NCBI GenBank assembly: GCA_027972325.1 | Contig: JAPMOS010000114.1 | Span: 62,001-126,000, forward strand | Direction: 5' to 3' | DNA length: 64,000 nt | Origin: Paratrimastix pyriformis | Taxonomy: Eukaryota; Preaxostyla; Paratrimastigidae | Shown here: piece by piece, positions 49,198 to 59,499 of the stretch | Numbering within the stretch: the first letter of the stretch is position 1 | Layout: each line of letters opens with the position of its first letter | Program-made: the position numbers and the translations under genes | The notes under the pieces: model-generated | What the model was told of the DNA's origin: nothing | Databases searched by the model: none | Seen by the model: only the letters and a program-made list of their open reading frames with translations

Positions 49198-50979
49198 CGG
49201 CTGTGGGCAAGGCGGACAAGTGCACTGTTCTCAGCCTTGCCTGTGAATGGACAGAGTGACCCCAAGCAGGAGTGATCGTGATGGGTCCAAGACAGGGATG
49301 CTCGCCCTCCCGGGACGGAGCCGCCCCATCATGGCCCTCGGAGGTGGGGATGGGATGAGCCGGAATGATGGGCAGGGACTGGAAGGTGTACGTGGGTGCT
49401 GAGGGCACGCACTCGGAGGAGGGAGAGTGCGCAGAGATCACGAGTGGTGTTTCACCCAAGAGGGCGGAGAGAGGATGCGACGACAGACTTTCCTCTCTGC
49501 TCCCGTCAAGCTTGCCCGACGTCTCGTGCCCAGGCTGAGAGTTGAACGGGGTATTTGTAGAGCGCCCTCGGCCGCTGGCGCCTAGTCCCACCACCCTTCG
49601 CCGGGTGGAAGCTGCGGCTGCACCACCTTCATTTGGGGCCCCACTTGTAGAGCGCCGGACCCCTGGGGCGCTCCTCCCGTGCCCCAATGGGGGTCCCAAA
49701 GGGAACGGCCGCCAGTGTGTCAGTCTCATCGATCGGGTGTAGGGGACGAGGACGTGCGTTCGTTGACCCGACGCTCACATTTTGCAAAGGAGCAGGCAGT
49801 CCCCAATCCGCGCGAAGAACCCCGCAACGAGACCCCGATGTGCATGGCCGAAGTGGGGCACTCGCCCCTTTCAGCATGGATGCCCTGGCCACAGAAGAGC
49901 CAACGTGTGAGTTCAGGACGCTCACGATCTTGGGCTTGGGCAACTGAGGAGTTGTTGAGCAGCCCGTGGGTCATGGGAGCCTTTCTGGTGGGGTCCGCGG
50001 TGAGCATGACTCTTGTCCGGGCGATGTTGTCCCCCGGGAGGAACGGTACCAGGGACACTCCCGTCGGGTGTTGTGGGTCCAATGGGCCAGGAGAAGAGGA
50101 CAACTGCGATGACCTCACGCTCGTCTCTACGCACCCAGAGTCAGGGAAGGGCTCTTTCACGAAGCCAGACTTTGTAACGAGGCACTCCGTCACACGTTCC
50201 ATTCTCCTTCACGTGTGTCGGGTACCTGACCGCTCACATTTTGCAAAAGGGGGAGCCAGTCCCCAGGCCAGATGCAGACCCCCGTCACGAGGGGTGGACA
50301 ACCCTGGTGTGCATGGTCGAAGTAGAGAATTCGACAGTGGGGCCTATGTGTGTGTCCTGGAAGCTCGCGATCCTGGACTTGAGGAAAGACAGACCCGTTC
50401 CCTAGAACACGTCTCCTCCTCTTGGGGACATCTGTTAGATCAGGCCCTTCCCCCCCCCCCCCAGGGGAACGTCATGCTCACCCGGTCCCGCGCGGGGTGG
50501 TGGCCCAGGCATGTCGAGCACACGATGCTTCCCTCCTAAACGTATTTCGTGTGAAAGAGCAACGGGGGGTGTTTCCCTCGGTTCCGAAAGAGTATAAGAC
50601 CTCTGAAACGTGGTGTGGCGACCGCCATGCTTCCATGTGGGACATGGAGTCCGGACCGAGTCATCGTGTCTCCGATCCGAAACCGGGGAGTTGGCTGCTC
50701 CCCTGGTGCGCGCCCAAAATAGATGAAGCTCCTCTCTTGCAACCGCCAGTGTGTGTTGAAGAGGGAGAAGCTCGCAGTGTGCGTTGTTGTAAAATCCTGC
50801 GAGTTGTGCCGCAGGAACGTGCGCGCCTGTGTGCCCGCAGATCATCAGGGCCATGAGTCGGCTCCCTGGTCGAACGGTGCGTGGTGGACATGGGACCTCC
50901 TGCCTTGCCCCGCGACAACATGGGCTCCGCGACAACACGGCCACGCGAAGATGGTCGAAGCCAAACGTTCTGGCGAAGT
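49198..50979. other. Intergenic DNA with a diverged duplication
   Basis: About 1.8 kb without a supported gene. Two related stretches of roughly 165 bp (49.77-49.94 and 50.23-50.39 kb) share GCTCACATTTTGCAAA, AGTCCCC, GTGTGCATGG and CGATCxTGG words, so an old duplication is present. A 286-residue plus-strand frame (49679-50539) spans it, but its composition and internal repeat make it a doubtful gene. A poly-C run lies at 50.45 kb. Confidence 0.45.
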
Positions 50980-50994
50980 GAGAGGTTCGAAGTG
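50980..50994. repeat. Target-site duplication, left copy
   Basis: GAGAGGTTCGAAGTG, repeated at 52426-52440 on the other side of the A' retroposon. Confidence 0.8.
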
Positions 50995-52425
50995 TGTGTG
51001 TGTGTGTTATACTATTCAATCACCTAAACAGCACGACATAATCGAACTGAGAAATAGTGAATGAAAACCGTTGGTCCGGCCGAAGCCGGCGGGTAAAATG
51101 CACCCCAGCGCTCCCTCCAGGGGAAGGTGCACAGGGGGCATCGGGAGGAAGAGAGAGACTGGAAACTCGCAAGGAAACATCAACTCGCATACAAAATGGA
51201 ACAAAGAGGACATGACAGAATGAGGGGGCGGGGGGACCGAAGAACAGAAAAAAGAAAACGAAAGTTAATACGAGAAGCACTCCTCGCGCCAGCCTGAGGG
51301 GGGGCTACTGCCCATCCACCAGCACCGGAATGACCGGTAGCTCAACTTGGATGGTCCCCTGATCCACCGTCCCCACACTGGCTCCTTCCCCACATCATGA
51401 TCCCCCCGGCTGGGGACCAGGTCGGCGGCACCAATCTTGCGAACAGCAGCGGAAGCAGCCGGCGCCACGGCAGCGGGATCAGGCGCCTTGGTGTCAGCCA
51501 TGGCAGGGCCAGACACAGACAAGGGGGCACAACAACAGGGACAGCAGGGCAGGGGCACCCACTGCAGGGGCGATCGACTTCTTGCCTCCGGGCTCACCCC
51601 TTCGCCGAGGCTGGGGCTGGGGTGCGGGAGCTCGCAGGCGGCTTGGCGACCACTGGGTCAGGAACCGGGGTGGACGGGGCGGTGGGCGCCGCCGGTTGAT
51701 GTGCAAACGGGTTCCCGAAGGGGCCGGGACCGCAGGGGGTGCACAGTGGTGACCTCAAGGGGTTGGCAGCCCGTCCTTTCTTGGAGCCCGAGAGCGACTT
51801 CGGAGAAGGAGGGCTGCGAGGGTGTGGCGGACCTCCACCCAATTGACGGGGTGGGGTGGTGATACATGATGTCGGCCGACACCCACTCATTGAGGTTGTG
51901 TGACGTGACGAATCAGACGGTTTCAAAGAGCGGTTGGATGAGGCTGCGGGACCACCAAAACGCATACTCATTGGGAGCTCCTCGGACGATTCCGATGAGA
52001 TACTCTCCAAGTCCGATTGTCCAGCATGCCACGTGACAGAGCCAAGCACTTGATAAAAGAAGTCAGTCATAGACGAAACGAGCATTTCTCGCTCGAGGCT
52101 GCCGAGCATTTCAACGATCGTCTTCAGCAATGCTCTGGAGACGACCCGCTGCTTGTGAACAGTGATGTACCCAAACAATTTCGCAAGCTCAGGAAGCATC
52201 TTTTGCGTAAGCACCTTGAAATCGCTGTCCAGATCCGTATAGCGGAGATGCTTTTCAGAGATGTCGCGGTTCAGGAAGCGCAGAAACGGATCATCATTGC
52301 GTTTAATTTCGGCATGCATCATGACGAAGTTGCTGACGTCTCCATCAAGATCGTCATTTTCCGAGCAGATTTCCATCCAACGGGACGCTCGGATTTGAAT
52401 TCAAAAGGACGCCAATGCCGGGGGA
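50995..52425 (-). mobile_element. Family-A' retroposon with 15-bp target duplication
   Basis: GAGAGGTTCGAAGTG occurs on both sides (50980-50994 and 52426-52440). On the minus strand the element starts CTCCCCCGGCATTGGCG, carries a 260-residue ORF and a 3' UTR with CCGGCTTCGGCCGG (51089-51076), and ends in (CA)n. Compared with the family-A copy at 47.2 kb it lacks the tRNA-like unit; its 5' end corresponds to a CCCCGGCA word found near 48.73 kb there. Confidence 0.8.
51594..52376 (-). CDS. Family-A' protein (260 aa), unknown
   Basis: Starts MEICSENDDLDGDVSNFVMM and has NDDPFLRFLNRDISEKHLRY and MLPELAKLFGYITVHKQRVV, aligned in order with the 389-residue protein; the second half is Pro/Ser/Ala-rich (NPFGNPFAH-like). 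The conserved N-terminal ~140 residues are probably a folded domain. Function unknown. Confidence 0.6.
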   Translation of the reverse strand: MEICSENDDLDGDVSNFVMMHAEIKRNDDPFLRFLNRDISEKHLRYTDLDSDFKVLTQKMLPELAKLFGYITVHKQRVVSRALLKTIVEMLGSLEREMLVSSMTDFFYQVLGSVTWHAGQSDLESISSESSEELPMSMRFGGPAASSNRSLKPSDSSRHTTSMSGCRPTSCITTPPRQLGGGPPHPRSPPSPKSLSGSKKGRAANPLRSPLCTPCGPGPFGNPFAHQPAAPTAPSTPVPDPVVAKPPASSRTPAPASAKG

Positions 52426-52631
52426 GAGAGGTTCGAAGTGGGAGGTTTGCCCTCTGGCACAAAGAATGGCCACGGAATGAAGAGGGCGACGTGAAGATGC
52501 CAAGTGCAGACCCACAAGACAACTGGTCGATTGTTCAGAAGTGACTCGGAGCGTTCGCTATATTCTCCCTCCCGAGCGACCAGGTCAATCAACCCCAGAT
52601 GGAAGACCGGCTTGAGAAGAACTTGAGCGCG

Positions 52632-52755
52632 TTTTTGGATGTCAGTGCCGTTTTGCGTGCTTGCTGTGCAAGTGTTCACTCTTTCTTGGTTTGGGTTTGT
52701 TTGGGGCTATCCCACGAAGGCTGTCCCTCGTTCTCCGAACTCGTGAAGGAGAATG
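52632..52755 (-). repeat. 124-bp repeat R1, right member of the perfect inverted pair
   Basis: Exact reverse complement of 30930-31053. Outer tip CATTCTCC touches the E1 5' half; the inner side leads to AACGCGCTCAAG. Confidence 0.9.
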
Positions 52756-53782
52756 TCCTTCTTCAGGAGTGACGCACACAAGTGCTTGATCCCCTCCAGC
52801 TTCTCCGCTGGGATGCGTACCGTCTGGTCGCTCGAGTCCAGCACGAACCCCAAGAAGGTCTGCTGCTGCTTTGGGACTGGGTCCGACTTCTCCCAATTGA
52901 TCGTTAGCCCCAGGCGGTGCAGGAAGTCCCGTCTCAGCGTGTGCGGGTCCGCCGCGAGGAATAACAGGTCGTCCAGGTAGAAGACTACCTGGACGCCCCG
53001 GGCACGCATGACCCGGACTGCCTGTTTGACAATCTTTGTGAATGAGCGCGGCGAGACCGACAGGCCGAAGGGCATCGCCGCCCACTCCAGCTCTCGAACC
53101 CCAGGTACAGGATGAAGCGGGGGGCTACCGCGACATGGAGGTAGGCGTTCGACAAGTCCACCTTCGCAAACCAGGTCCCCCTCGGCGCAAGGGGGAAGAC
53201 CGTGGTAAGGTTCTCCATTTTGAAGTGCTGTGTGACTATCCTCTTGTTGAGTGCACTGAGATCGATCACACATCTCCATTTGTCTGAGTGTGGTTTTGGG
53301 ACCCCGAATATCGGTGACACCCACCACCTCGACCCGGTACCAGACGTTTGGATGGCCCTCAGCTCTCTGTACTGGTCTAAGACTTCCGAGACTTTTTGGA
53401 TTTCCAGATTTTTGGAGCATAGTGTCTCGGCCCTCTGAGCACTGTGCGCTTCCCGTAGAAACTGTGCTATAAGAGGGGCTCGGTTTGGAAGGATTTTCTG
53501 TGGTGTTTCCTGCGGCGCTCCTTGCGCCATTTCCACCTGACTCTTCCGGGAGTGCCTGTTTGGGATCCTCACTGCGCTCATCGGCGCCTGATCGGCGACC
53601 CAATGCCAGGACAGGCCGCCCGCAATCCATTCCCTGACTTCCTCCGGGAGGTCCAGTGAGAGCCACAAGGCTCTGTGCGGGTCCCTGTTGATCCTGCCGG
53701 CCAGTGGTCCGATCAATGGAGCCCTCTTCTGGAATTCGGTTTGCAGTCTTTTCACCGACCAATCCCTGACTTCCCCCAGCAA
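52756..53782 (-). pseudogene. E1 reverse transcriptase
   Basis: Fossil part. KWRCVIDLSALNKRI, WFAKVDLSNAYLHVAV (motif A), AMPFGLSVSPRSFTKI (motif B), VVFYLDDLLFLAADP (motif C, YLDD) and QTFLGFVLDSSDQTV. Stops at the R1 repeat. Broken. Confidence 0.8.
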
Positions 53783-54029
53783 GAAAAAATTCGAGGTTCC
53801 TGGCTCGGTGCTGATGCCCGCGGACTGGAATGCAATGAAATCACGGCCGAAGGCCTTGCCCTCTTTCTCGGCTCGGGGTCTTCCATGAGGTTGTGCTTAT
53901 GGGCGACACTCTTGCCCGGTTCCAGGTCTGACTGACCTTTGCTCACGTTGCATTCAATCAATTCCATGGACTGGTCCCCATAGGACTCTGTCTCAACCCT
54001 TTTTGCCATCGCTGGAGGGTCAGCGGTGA

Positions 54030-55155
54030 TTAAGGAGTGTCTTCCAATGACCGACTCGTCTGTTTGAACTTTTCATCCCCATGAGATTCAATGAATTCGC
54101 GGTCGTGGACTCCACAGGGCACTGCCTCCACTGTTGGAGGGCCCATCGGAACGAGCGGGATGCCCAAGCTCCCTGACACTTTCAACCGGTCTGTTTGAAC
54201 TTTTTCACCACGATCATCACGTGATGCCGGTCTCTTGGCAAACCTCTGTGCCAGCATACCCGCCAACCGGCCATGCCCGCTGGACGGGAGTGGGTGGGAG
54301 GACAGACCCCGGATCTCCGAAGGACCGAAGAGGTCCTCAGACTCCATCTTGGAAAGCGCGGCACTTCCCGGGTCCGCCTCGCCCTCGTCGGCGTCTTCCT
54401 CACCACCACCACCTGCAGCGGCTGCGGCCGACGAAGTCGAGAGCGGCTTGGCCAGCAGCTCCCGTCGGGACGCCGACCCTTGGCGTAGCGCGTGCGCCAG
54501 CAGTTGCGCGGCGTCGAGATGAGGCTCGAGGGAGGCCCGCCGCAGGTCAGAGAGCTGCTCGATGATCAGGTTGAGGCCCAGTTGCGTGGCCTTCAACGAC
54601 GCCCGCAGCTGGGCCTCATTCAACAACTCCTCCGCCTCGGTGGCCCCGAAGGTGCCCAAGGGCCCGCGCGGTCAGCTGGGCGGTGTCGAGGATCGAGACG
54701 AGCTTGGAGTCCGCAGACAGCAGGTCCGTGGGGTCACCACCCCGGCGCAGCGTGTTCTTGGGGGGTGGGGCCAGGATCTTGGGCTTGCCCGTGACACGGA
54801 GGGGAGGGAACTTCTTCAAGAGGGACTTCACATAATTCCTTTCTTTCTCTTCCACCGCGTGGTGCTGCAGGGCCACAAATGACAGGGGCACGAGATCGCG
54901 TAACAGAGCACGAGCTTGGTCGGCTTGGTCACCTTCACCCAGCACTGCCAACGAGTCCGCATCTCTGCGGGACGCCTCAGCGAATGAGAGGACCTCAGGG
55001 TTGGTCACATCAACGATTGGGTCCGAGTCCTCCGAGGTCCAGAAGGCTGCGGGAAGAGTTGGCGTCGGCAAGAATTCTGGTCTGTCCGCCTTCGCAGGGA
55101 CTGGGGGGTCAGGCCCAGGTGCTGCTGGTGCTGCTGGTGCTGCTGCTTCTGCCAT
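54030..55155 (-). pseudogene. E1 gag-like protein
   Basis: Fossil part. Starts with an Ala/Pro-rich region, then EFLPTPTLPAAFWTSED, NPEVLSFAEASRRDAD, LLRDLVPLSFVALQHHAV, LLKKFPPLRVTGKPKIL, LEPHLDAAQLLAHALRQG and ESEDLFGPSEIRGLSS. Clearly related to the E3 gag-like protein. Broken. Confidence 0.7.
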
Positions 55156-55370
55156 TGTAAAGACGTAACAGTAACAATGAAATTCAAATAGATGCTTGTT
55201 GATTTTTGCGTTCGCTTTCGGGGGTGCGACGAAAAACCGGGGTGGGTATGGCTATTTTTGGTTTTCATTATTTCTTTCGTTGTCGGGGGGAACACGAAGA
55301 CGTTCACTGGAGCACCAGTCCCATCTCCTCGACAGTAGGATCCCTTCTTCCTAACACTTACAGGAAGATT

Positions 55371-55878
55371 GGGGAAGATCCGTTCGTAAAAAGCCTGTCG
55401 GCTTAGGTGCACCTCGGTCTTGTCCTCCGGTTGAAAGATCGTAGGTCCTGGAGGAGAGGCATGAGAAACCCACAACACATCAGGGAAAACAGTAAACAGA
55501 CCGATTGAGCGGGGGAGCAGCGGACTTCGGAGCCGGGGGGGGTTGAGGCTGAGCCGGCTGGGGCTGAGGCGACGGCTTGGCCTGGGGGCGGGCTGCGGCG
55601 GCTTGGCCTGGGGGCGGGCTGCGGCGGCTTGGCCTGGGGGCGGGCTGCGGCGGCTTGGCCTGGGGGGCGGCTTGGCCTGGGGGCGGCAGCTTGCCCTGGC
55701 TGGCTCGTGGCGTCATGCCGGGAAGGGGCTCAGGAAGGGGCTCAGGAAGGGGCTCAGGAAGGGGCTCAGGAAGGGGCTCAGGAAGGGGCTCAGGAAGGGG
55801 CTCAGCCTGGCGAGACCGAGTCCGTCTACTAAGCATGGCATGACTTGCGTGCTTCCTCTGCATTTTGGCGGTTTCCAT
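55371..55878 (-). pseudogene. Family-B gene, copy 4 (cut by E1)
   Basis: Counterpart of copy 2. Starts [15 protein letters not shown] at 55878, has about seven EPLP units (55.72-55.81 kb), then a Pro/Ala/Gln-rich part, a 54-nt intron (55448-55501) and the first residues of exon 2 ([11 protein letters not shown]), where the end of E1 interrupts it. Confidence 0.65.
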
Positions 55879-55981
55879 GCGGGATGCTCCAGGGGGTAAC
55901 AGCCACTCTTTTCAAAACCAGGAAAAACAAAGGGACACATGGAAGCGGGAAGGGTGGTGGAGAGAGAGGAAAACCATCCTG

Positions 55982-57945
55982 TTATGCGCTCCCAGTGAAC
56001 TTGAAGAGACAGTCCCAATGGGCCGGAATCTCGCGGTAGCAGGTGTTGGTGCGGAACTTGTGGCACTGAATCGACCAGTCATAGGTCTTCCGTTCGTCTT
56101 CGGAGAGAGCGAGGTATTCACGTTCGCAAGCCTGGAATACCTTGGGGAACTGTTCTCCGTAGTAGTCAGTGAGTTCCAACATGGAACGGTCATGAAAAAC
56201 CTCCTTGACGTAGAAGGGGAAAGTGCGTTCCCAGAGGGCAAGCTCATCCAGCCTCATGTGGCCATCGACGGCACGGTCGACGCCGAATGCAGCCTCGGAA
56301 TCCAGACACACAAGAATCATCAAGGCTCTTGAAGTCAGGAACTGGTAGGTCTTCTCGATATCAGCACTTTGACCGCAGGTCATCGAAAACAGGATTTTCC
56401 CGAAGGTAGTCCCAACCGGTTAAGTACCTTGTGCAACTCAACGCAGATGGCACCGGAGAGTCGGTACTCAGCCATGGTCTCGAAAAAATGAACAGGGACG
56501 ATGAGACCGCGATTCAGATGGTTTGTGCTCGGGAACCAACTTGCCAGCAGCTTGGGAAAGATCCGTTCGTAAAATGCCTGTCGAGTGAGTTTCAACACTT
56601 CCTTTGTCTCCGATTGCCAGACGAGGTAGATCCTGGAGGAGAGGTTTTAAGGAACCCACAAGAGGTAAAACAGAAAAACAGACCGATTGAGGGGCGGGGG
56701 GGCGGTGTTCGACGACGACAGAGGCGGAGGACTCGAAGTTGTGGCGGTGACCGGGGCTGCACGTGGGGTTCTGGGAGGCACGGAAGCCCGACCCGGAGCC
56801 ACTGCTGGAGGCGTGGCAGTCGTGCTCGTGGCGGTGACCGGGGCTGCACGTGGGGTTCTGGGAGGCACGGAAGCCCGACCCGGAGCCACTGATGGAGGCG
56901 TGGCAGTAGTGCTCGTGGCGGTGACCGGGGCTGCACGTGGGGTTCTAGAAGGCACGGATGCCGGAGGCGGAGGCGTCTTGAGAGCAACGATTGAACCAGC
57001 AGCCGGCGGCGGCGGTGAACGCTGGGTTGCCAGGATCGATGTCGGCGGAACGGGAGCGGACCTCTTGATAGCCGGGGGGCCCTGTGCTGGCGTCTTGGGC
57101 GGGATGGAGTCGGGCAGTTTCTTGGGAGGCGAACCCGCCCTCGGTTTCGGAGGAGGGGCAAGCGACGACGACGGAGGGGCGGTCCGGCGTTGGGGGGGCT
57201 GCTTTGAGGGCGTCGGAGGAGGGGCTGCGGTCTGCTCGGGTTCGGGGGTCAGCTCAGGTTCGGCGGGCTGCTCGGGTTCGGCGGGCTGCTCGGGTTCACC
57301 AGGGACGGACTGCTCGGCGGCTTCCGGTTCTGTGCCGGTTTGCTGTAGTTCGGACTGCGCCGGTTCGGGTTCTGAGGGTTCTGCGGGTTCGGTGGTGGTG
57401 GCCTGCACAGGGTCGGAGGTAGTCACCTCGGGTTCAGTTGTGGTGGTCTCCAAAGGTTCGATGGTGGTCTGCTCAGGCACGGGCTCGGTGGTCTGCTCTG
57501 GCACGGTGGTCTGCTCAGGCTCAGGGGTCTCCTCGGGCTCGGCGGTCTGCTCATGCTCGGCGGTGGGCGGCTCGGGTAGCACGCTCGCCCGCGCATGTTC
57601 GCTGCTGGAAGAATGCTCGGCTGATGGAATGAAGACGACTGGGTGATGTTGATCGGCATCCTGGCTGGCATGTTGGGTCTCCTCTTGTTCCTGTTCGGTC
57701 GCCTCGTGTTCCTGGCTGGCGCGTTGGGTCTCCTCTTGCTCAGCTTCATCTTCGGTGACAGTGTCCAGGCGAAGAGGCGAGGCCGGCGCAGCATCGGCGG
57801 CGGATGACTTGGGTTCAGCGCGCGCACGTTTCCTCGAATGGCCTCGCGGTTCCTCCTCCGAGGAGTCATCCCGCGAGTGACGAGGAGTCGGGTAACGGCG
57901 GCCGCTGCGCGTCTCACGAAGTTCCTGAGTGCTTTCCTTGGGCAT
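55982..57945 (-). CDS. Family-B gene, copy 3 (best preserved)
   Basis: Exon 1 (57945-56684) encodes MPKESTQELRETRSGRRYPT, a charged region, then long Pro/Glu/Thr repeats and three AAPVTATSTTATPP-type units. Intron of 51 nt (56633-56683). Exon 2 (56632-55982) encodes [59 protein letters not shown], then [40 protein letters not shown] and EIPAHWDCLFKFTG. Small frame changes remain in exon 2, near 56.39 and 56.48 kb. Exon 2 looks like a folded alpha/beta domain of about 210 residues with no family I know. Exon 1 is probably disordered. Confidence 0.6.
56633..56683 (-). other. 51-nt intron in family-B copy 3
   Basis: GTCTGTTTTTCTG...CCTCTCCTCCAG on the minus strand, matching the introns of the other copies. 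Confidence 0.7.
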
Positions 57946-58260
57946 TTTGGCGGGATCAAGTGTGGCTATTACCCAAGGTTTGAGCCACTAAACCATCAAA
58001 TGTTTGTCGGGGGTACTAAAATCCATACCGGCGGTATGGATTTTCAATAGAAATCAAATTTTTCGAGGAGGTGTTCTGACATCATCCCAAGTGTTTTTTC
58101 GATGAAACTCATCGATTTACATCATCAGAACCCGTATCGCGATGTTTGTCGGGGGTACTAAAATCCATACCGGCGGTATGGATTTTCAAGAGAAATCGAA
58201 TTTTTCGAGGTGGTGGTGTTCTCATTCAACTCGCGAGGTGGACCTTACCCCGGGTTCTAA
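57946..58260. repeat. Two direct copies of a unit with a 27-bp perfect palindrome
   Basis: AAAATCCATACCG-G-CGGTATGGATTTT at 58018-58044 and again at 58160-58186, 142 bp apart. Each is preceded by TGTTTGTCGGGGGTACT and followed by AAATC-AATTTTTCGAGG. Between them is a second hairpin (TCGATGAAACTCATCGA). No gene. Could be an operator-like site or the end of a small transposable element. Confidence 0.75.
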
Positions 58261-58680
58261 CCTTTGTTAACGCGCCTTTTTGCCGGATCGATTGGAACCA
58301 GTTCCACACCCCCCAAGAAGCCATTGAGGATTGCGAGGGTGCGATCGGCCAGGACCCCCCGAAATGGGCCGAGGGTTACCAGGCGATCAATTGGTTTGTT
58401 TTTACTCGCTCCCTCGTTTTTCCGAAACTTGTTGTCATAGCTTCCGTCGACGCCTCTACTCCCTCACCCAGCCGTTGGGCGCGGGGCTCGTGACGCCCTA
58501 CCATCTGGAGCTGATTCGACAGACTTTTGACGGCCTTTTCCGGCCGTCCTCACCGGATGCCGCCGGCAAAGACCTCCTCCTCGACATCGGTGGGGAGGAG
58601 GACGAGCCCGAACGCGAGGAGCCCTCGTCCGTATTTGCATCGCACCTCCGGCTCGGTGCTAAATTTGTTCTTTGTTAGGT
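58261..58680 (+). pseudogene. Short coding-like remnant with a TPR-like stretch
   Basis: One frame gives WNQFHTPQEAIEDCEGAIGQ followed by DPPKWAEGYQAINWF, which fits a single TPR motif (A-I-x-D-C-x-x-A-I-x-x-D-P...Y). Another frame further on gives GLVTPYHLELIRQTFDGLF and DIGGEEDEPEREEPSSVF. A frame change near 58.45 kb would separate them. Possibly the remains of a host-type gene. Confidence 0.3.
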
Positions 58681-58999
58681 CTCCCGCCCCCGCCGCCACG
58701 CACACCGCACCAGGCCCCCTGCCCGACCCGTCCGACGACGGGCGAGCACAAGGGAACTGGAGCCGCTCGGCCGCACCCGTTCGGGCGCACATTGGCCACT
58801 CATCCGCCATGAGCGGACGACAAAGAACCGTCAGTTCGCCTTCAGGGCATTCAACTGGAAATTCTCGCAAGGGGTACATTTTTGAACCACGGGGGAACTC
58901 GGACGTGGTCTGCACAAGAGGCGGGGCATCGCCTGCCTCACTGTGTTCAGCGCGAAACGCGCGCCCCGGACCACACAGATTTGCCAGGGGACCATCGGG
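58681..58999. other. No gene recognised
   Basis: About 320 bp of GC-rich DNA with no repeat or motif I can support. Confidence 0.5.
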
Positions 59000-59130
59000 C
59001 ATGGCGCACCGCGAACATGGCGCACCGCGAACATGGCGCACCGCGGACATGGCGCACCGCGGACATGGCGCACCGCGGACATGGCACACCGCGGACATGG
59101 CGCACCGCGGGCATGACGCACCGCGAGCTG
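59000..59130. repeat. 16-bp minisatellite, about eight copies
   Basis: CATGGCGCACCGCGRA repeats at exact 16-bp spacing (59000, 59016, 59032 and onward), with late variants. Because 16 is not a multiple of three the repeat is unlikely to be coding. Confidence 0.9.
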
Positions 59131-59135
59131 GTGGG

Positions 59136-59283
59136 ATAGCCGAGTAATCTCTTCCCCAAACAAACCCAAACCAAGAAAGAGTGAACACTTGCACAGCAAG
59201 CACGCAAAACGGCACTGACATCCAAAAATTTATCAAAAAGAATTTGACATGTCATGTCAGTGCCGGCAGTCGACTTGTCCTTT
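59136..59283 (+). repeat. E2-type end joined to R1/D repeat sequence
   Basis: TGGTGGGATAGCCGAG and CCAAACAAACCCAAACCAAG match the E2 terminal repeat, then the sequence follows repeat R1 and D (GAACACTTGCACAGCAAGC, CGGCACTGACAT, ATGTCAGTGCCG) as at 30982-31106. A chimera of the two related repeats. Confidence 0.75.
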
Positions 59284-59499
59284 AAGCATAAGCCCATTCG
59301 GACGACGACACGCCAGCCACCGACGCAGAGAAAGGTGGGAAGGGAGTCAGTACCGCGCAACGCAGTAAAAACAATCCAGTTGGGAGTCACAGCTCCCGAA
59401 GGTTTCAATGAAAACGAAGAAGAGAGATTCATGATCAACCATGCGAACCCCAAACATCTCCTCAAGCGGGTCGCGACCCGCCCCGGGGGGTGCACGTCT
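59284..59499. other. No gene recognised
   Basis: About 215 bp of unassigned DNA between the repeat chimera and the E2 copy. Confidence 0.5.

Larger units (their letters stand above)
52756..55370 (-). mobile_element. DIRS-like retroelement E1, 5' half
   Basis: Fossil. From right to left: terminal repeat (55.16-55.37 kb, tip CTTCCTGTAAGTGTTAGG), gag-like region (54030-55155), a short linker, then RT up to the R1 repeat at 52755. The terminal repeat is the inverse of the one at 27.98-28.10 kb. RNase H and recombinase are absent here and are found in the 3' half at 27980-30929. It is inserted into the fourth family-B gene. Confidence 0.75.

Noticed and set aside
50198-50225. Further R1 copy (CCATTCTCCTTCACG at 50.2 kb)
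   Set aside because: Only about 15 bp match the R1 tip; the following sequence is different, so a chance match is likely.
49679-50539. 286-residue plus-strand frame as a gene
   Set aside because: It spans an old duplication and has biased composition, with no conserved motif; the related 165-bp stretches are not preserved as protein.
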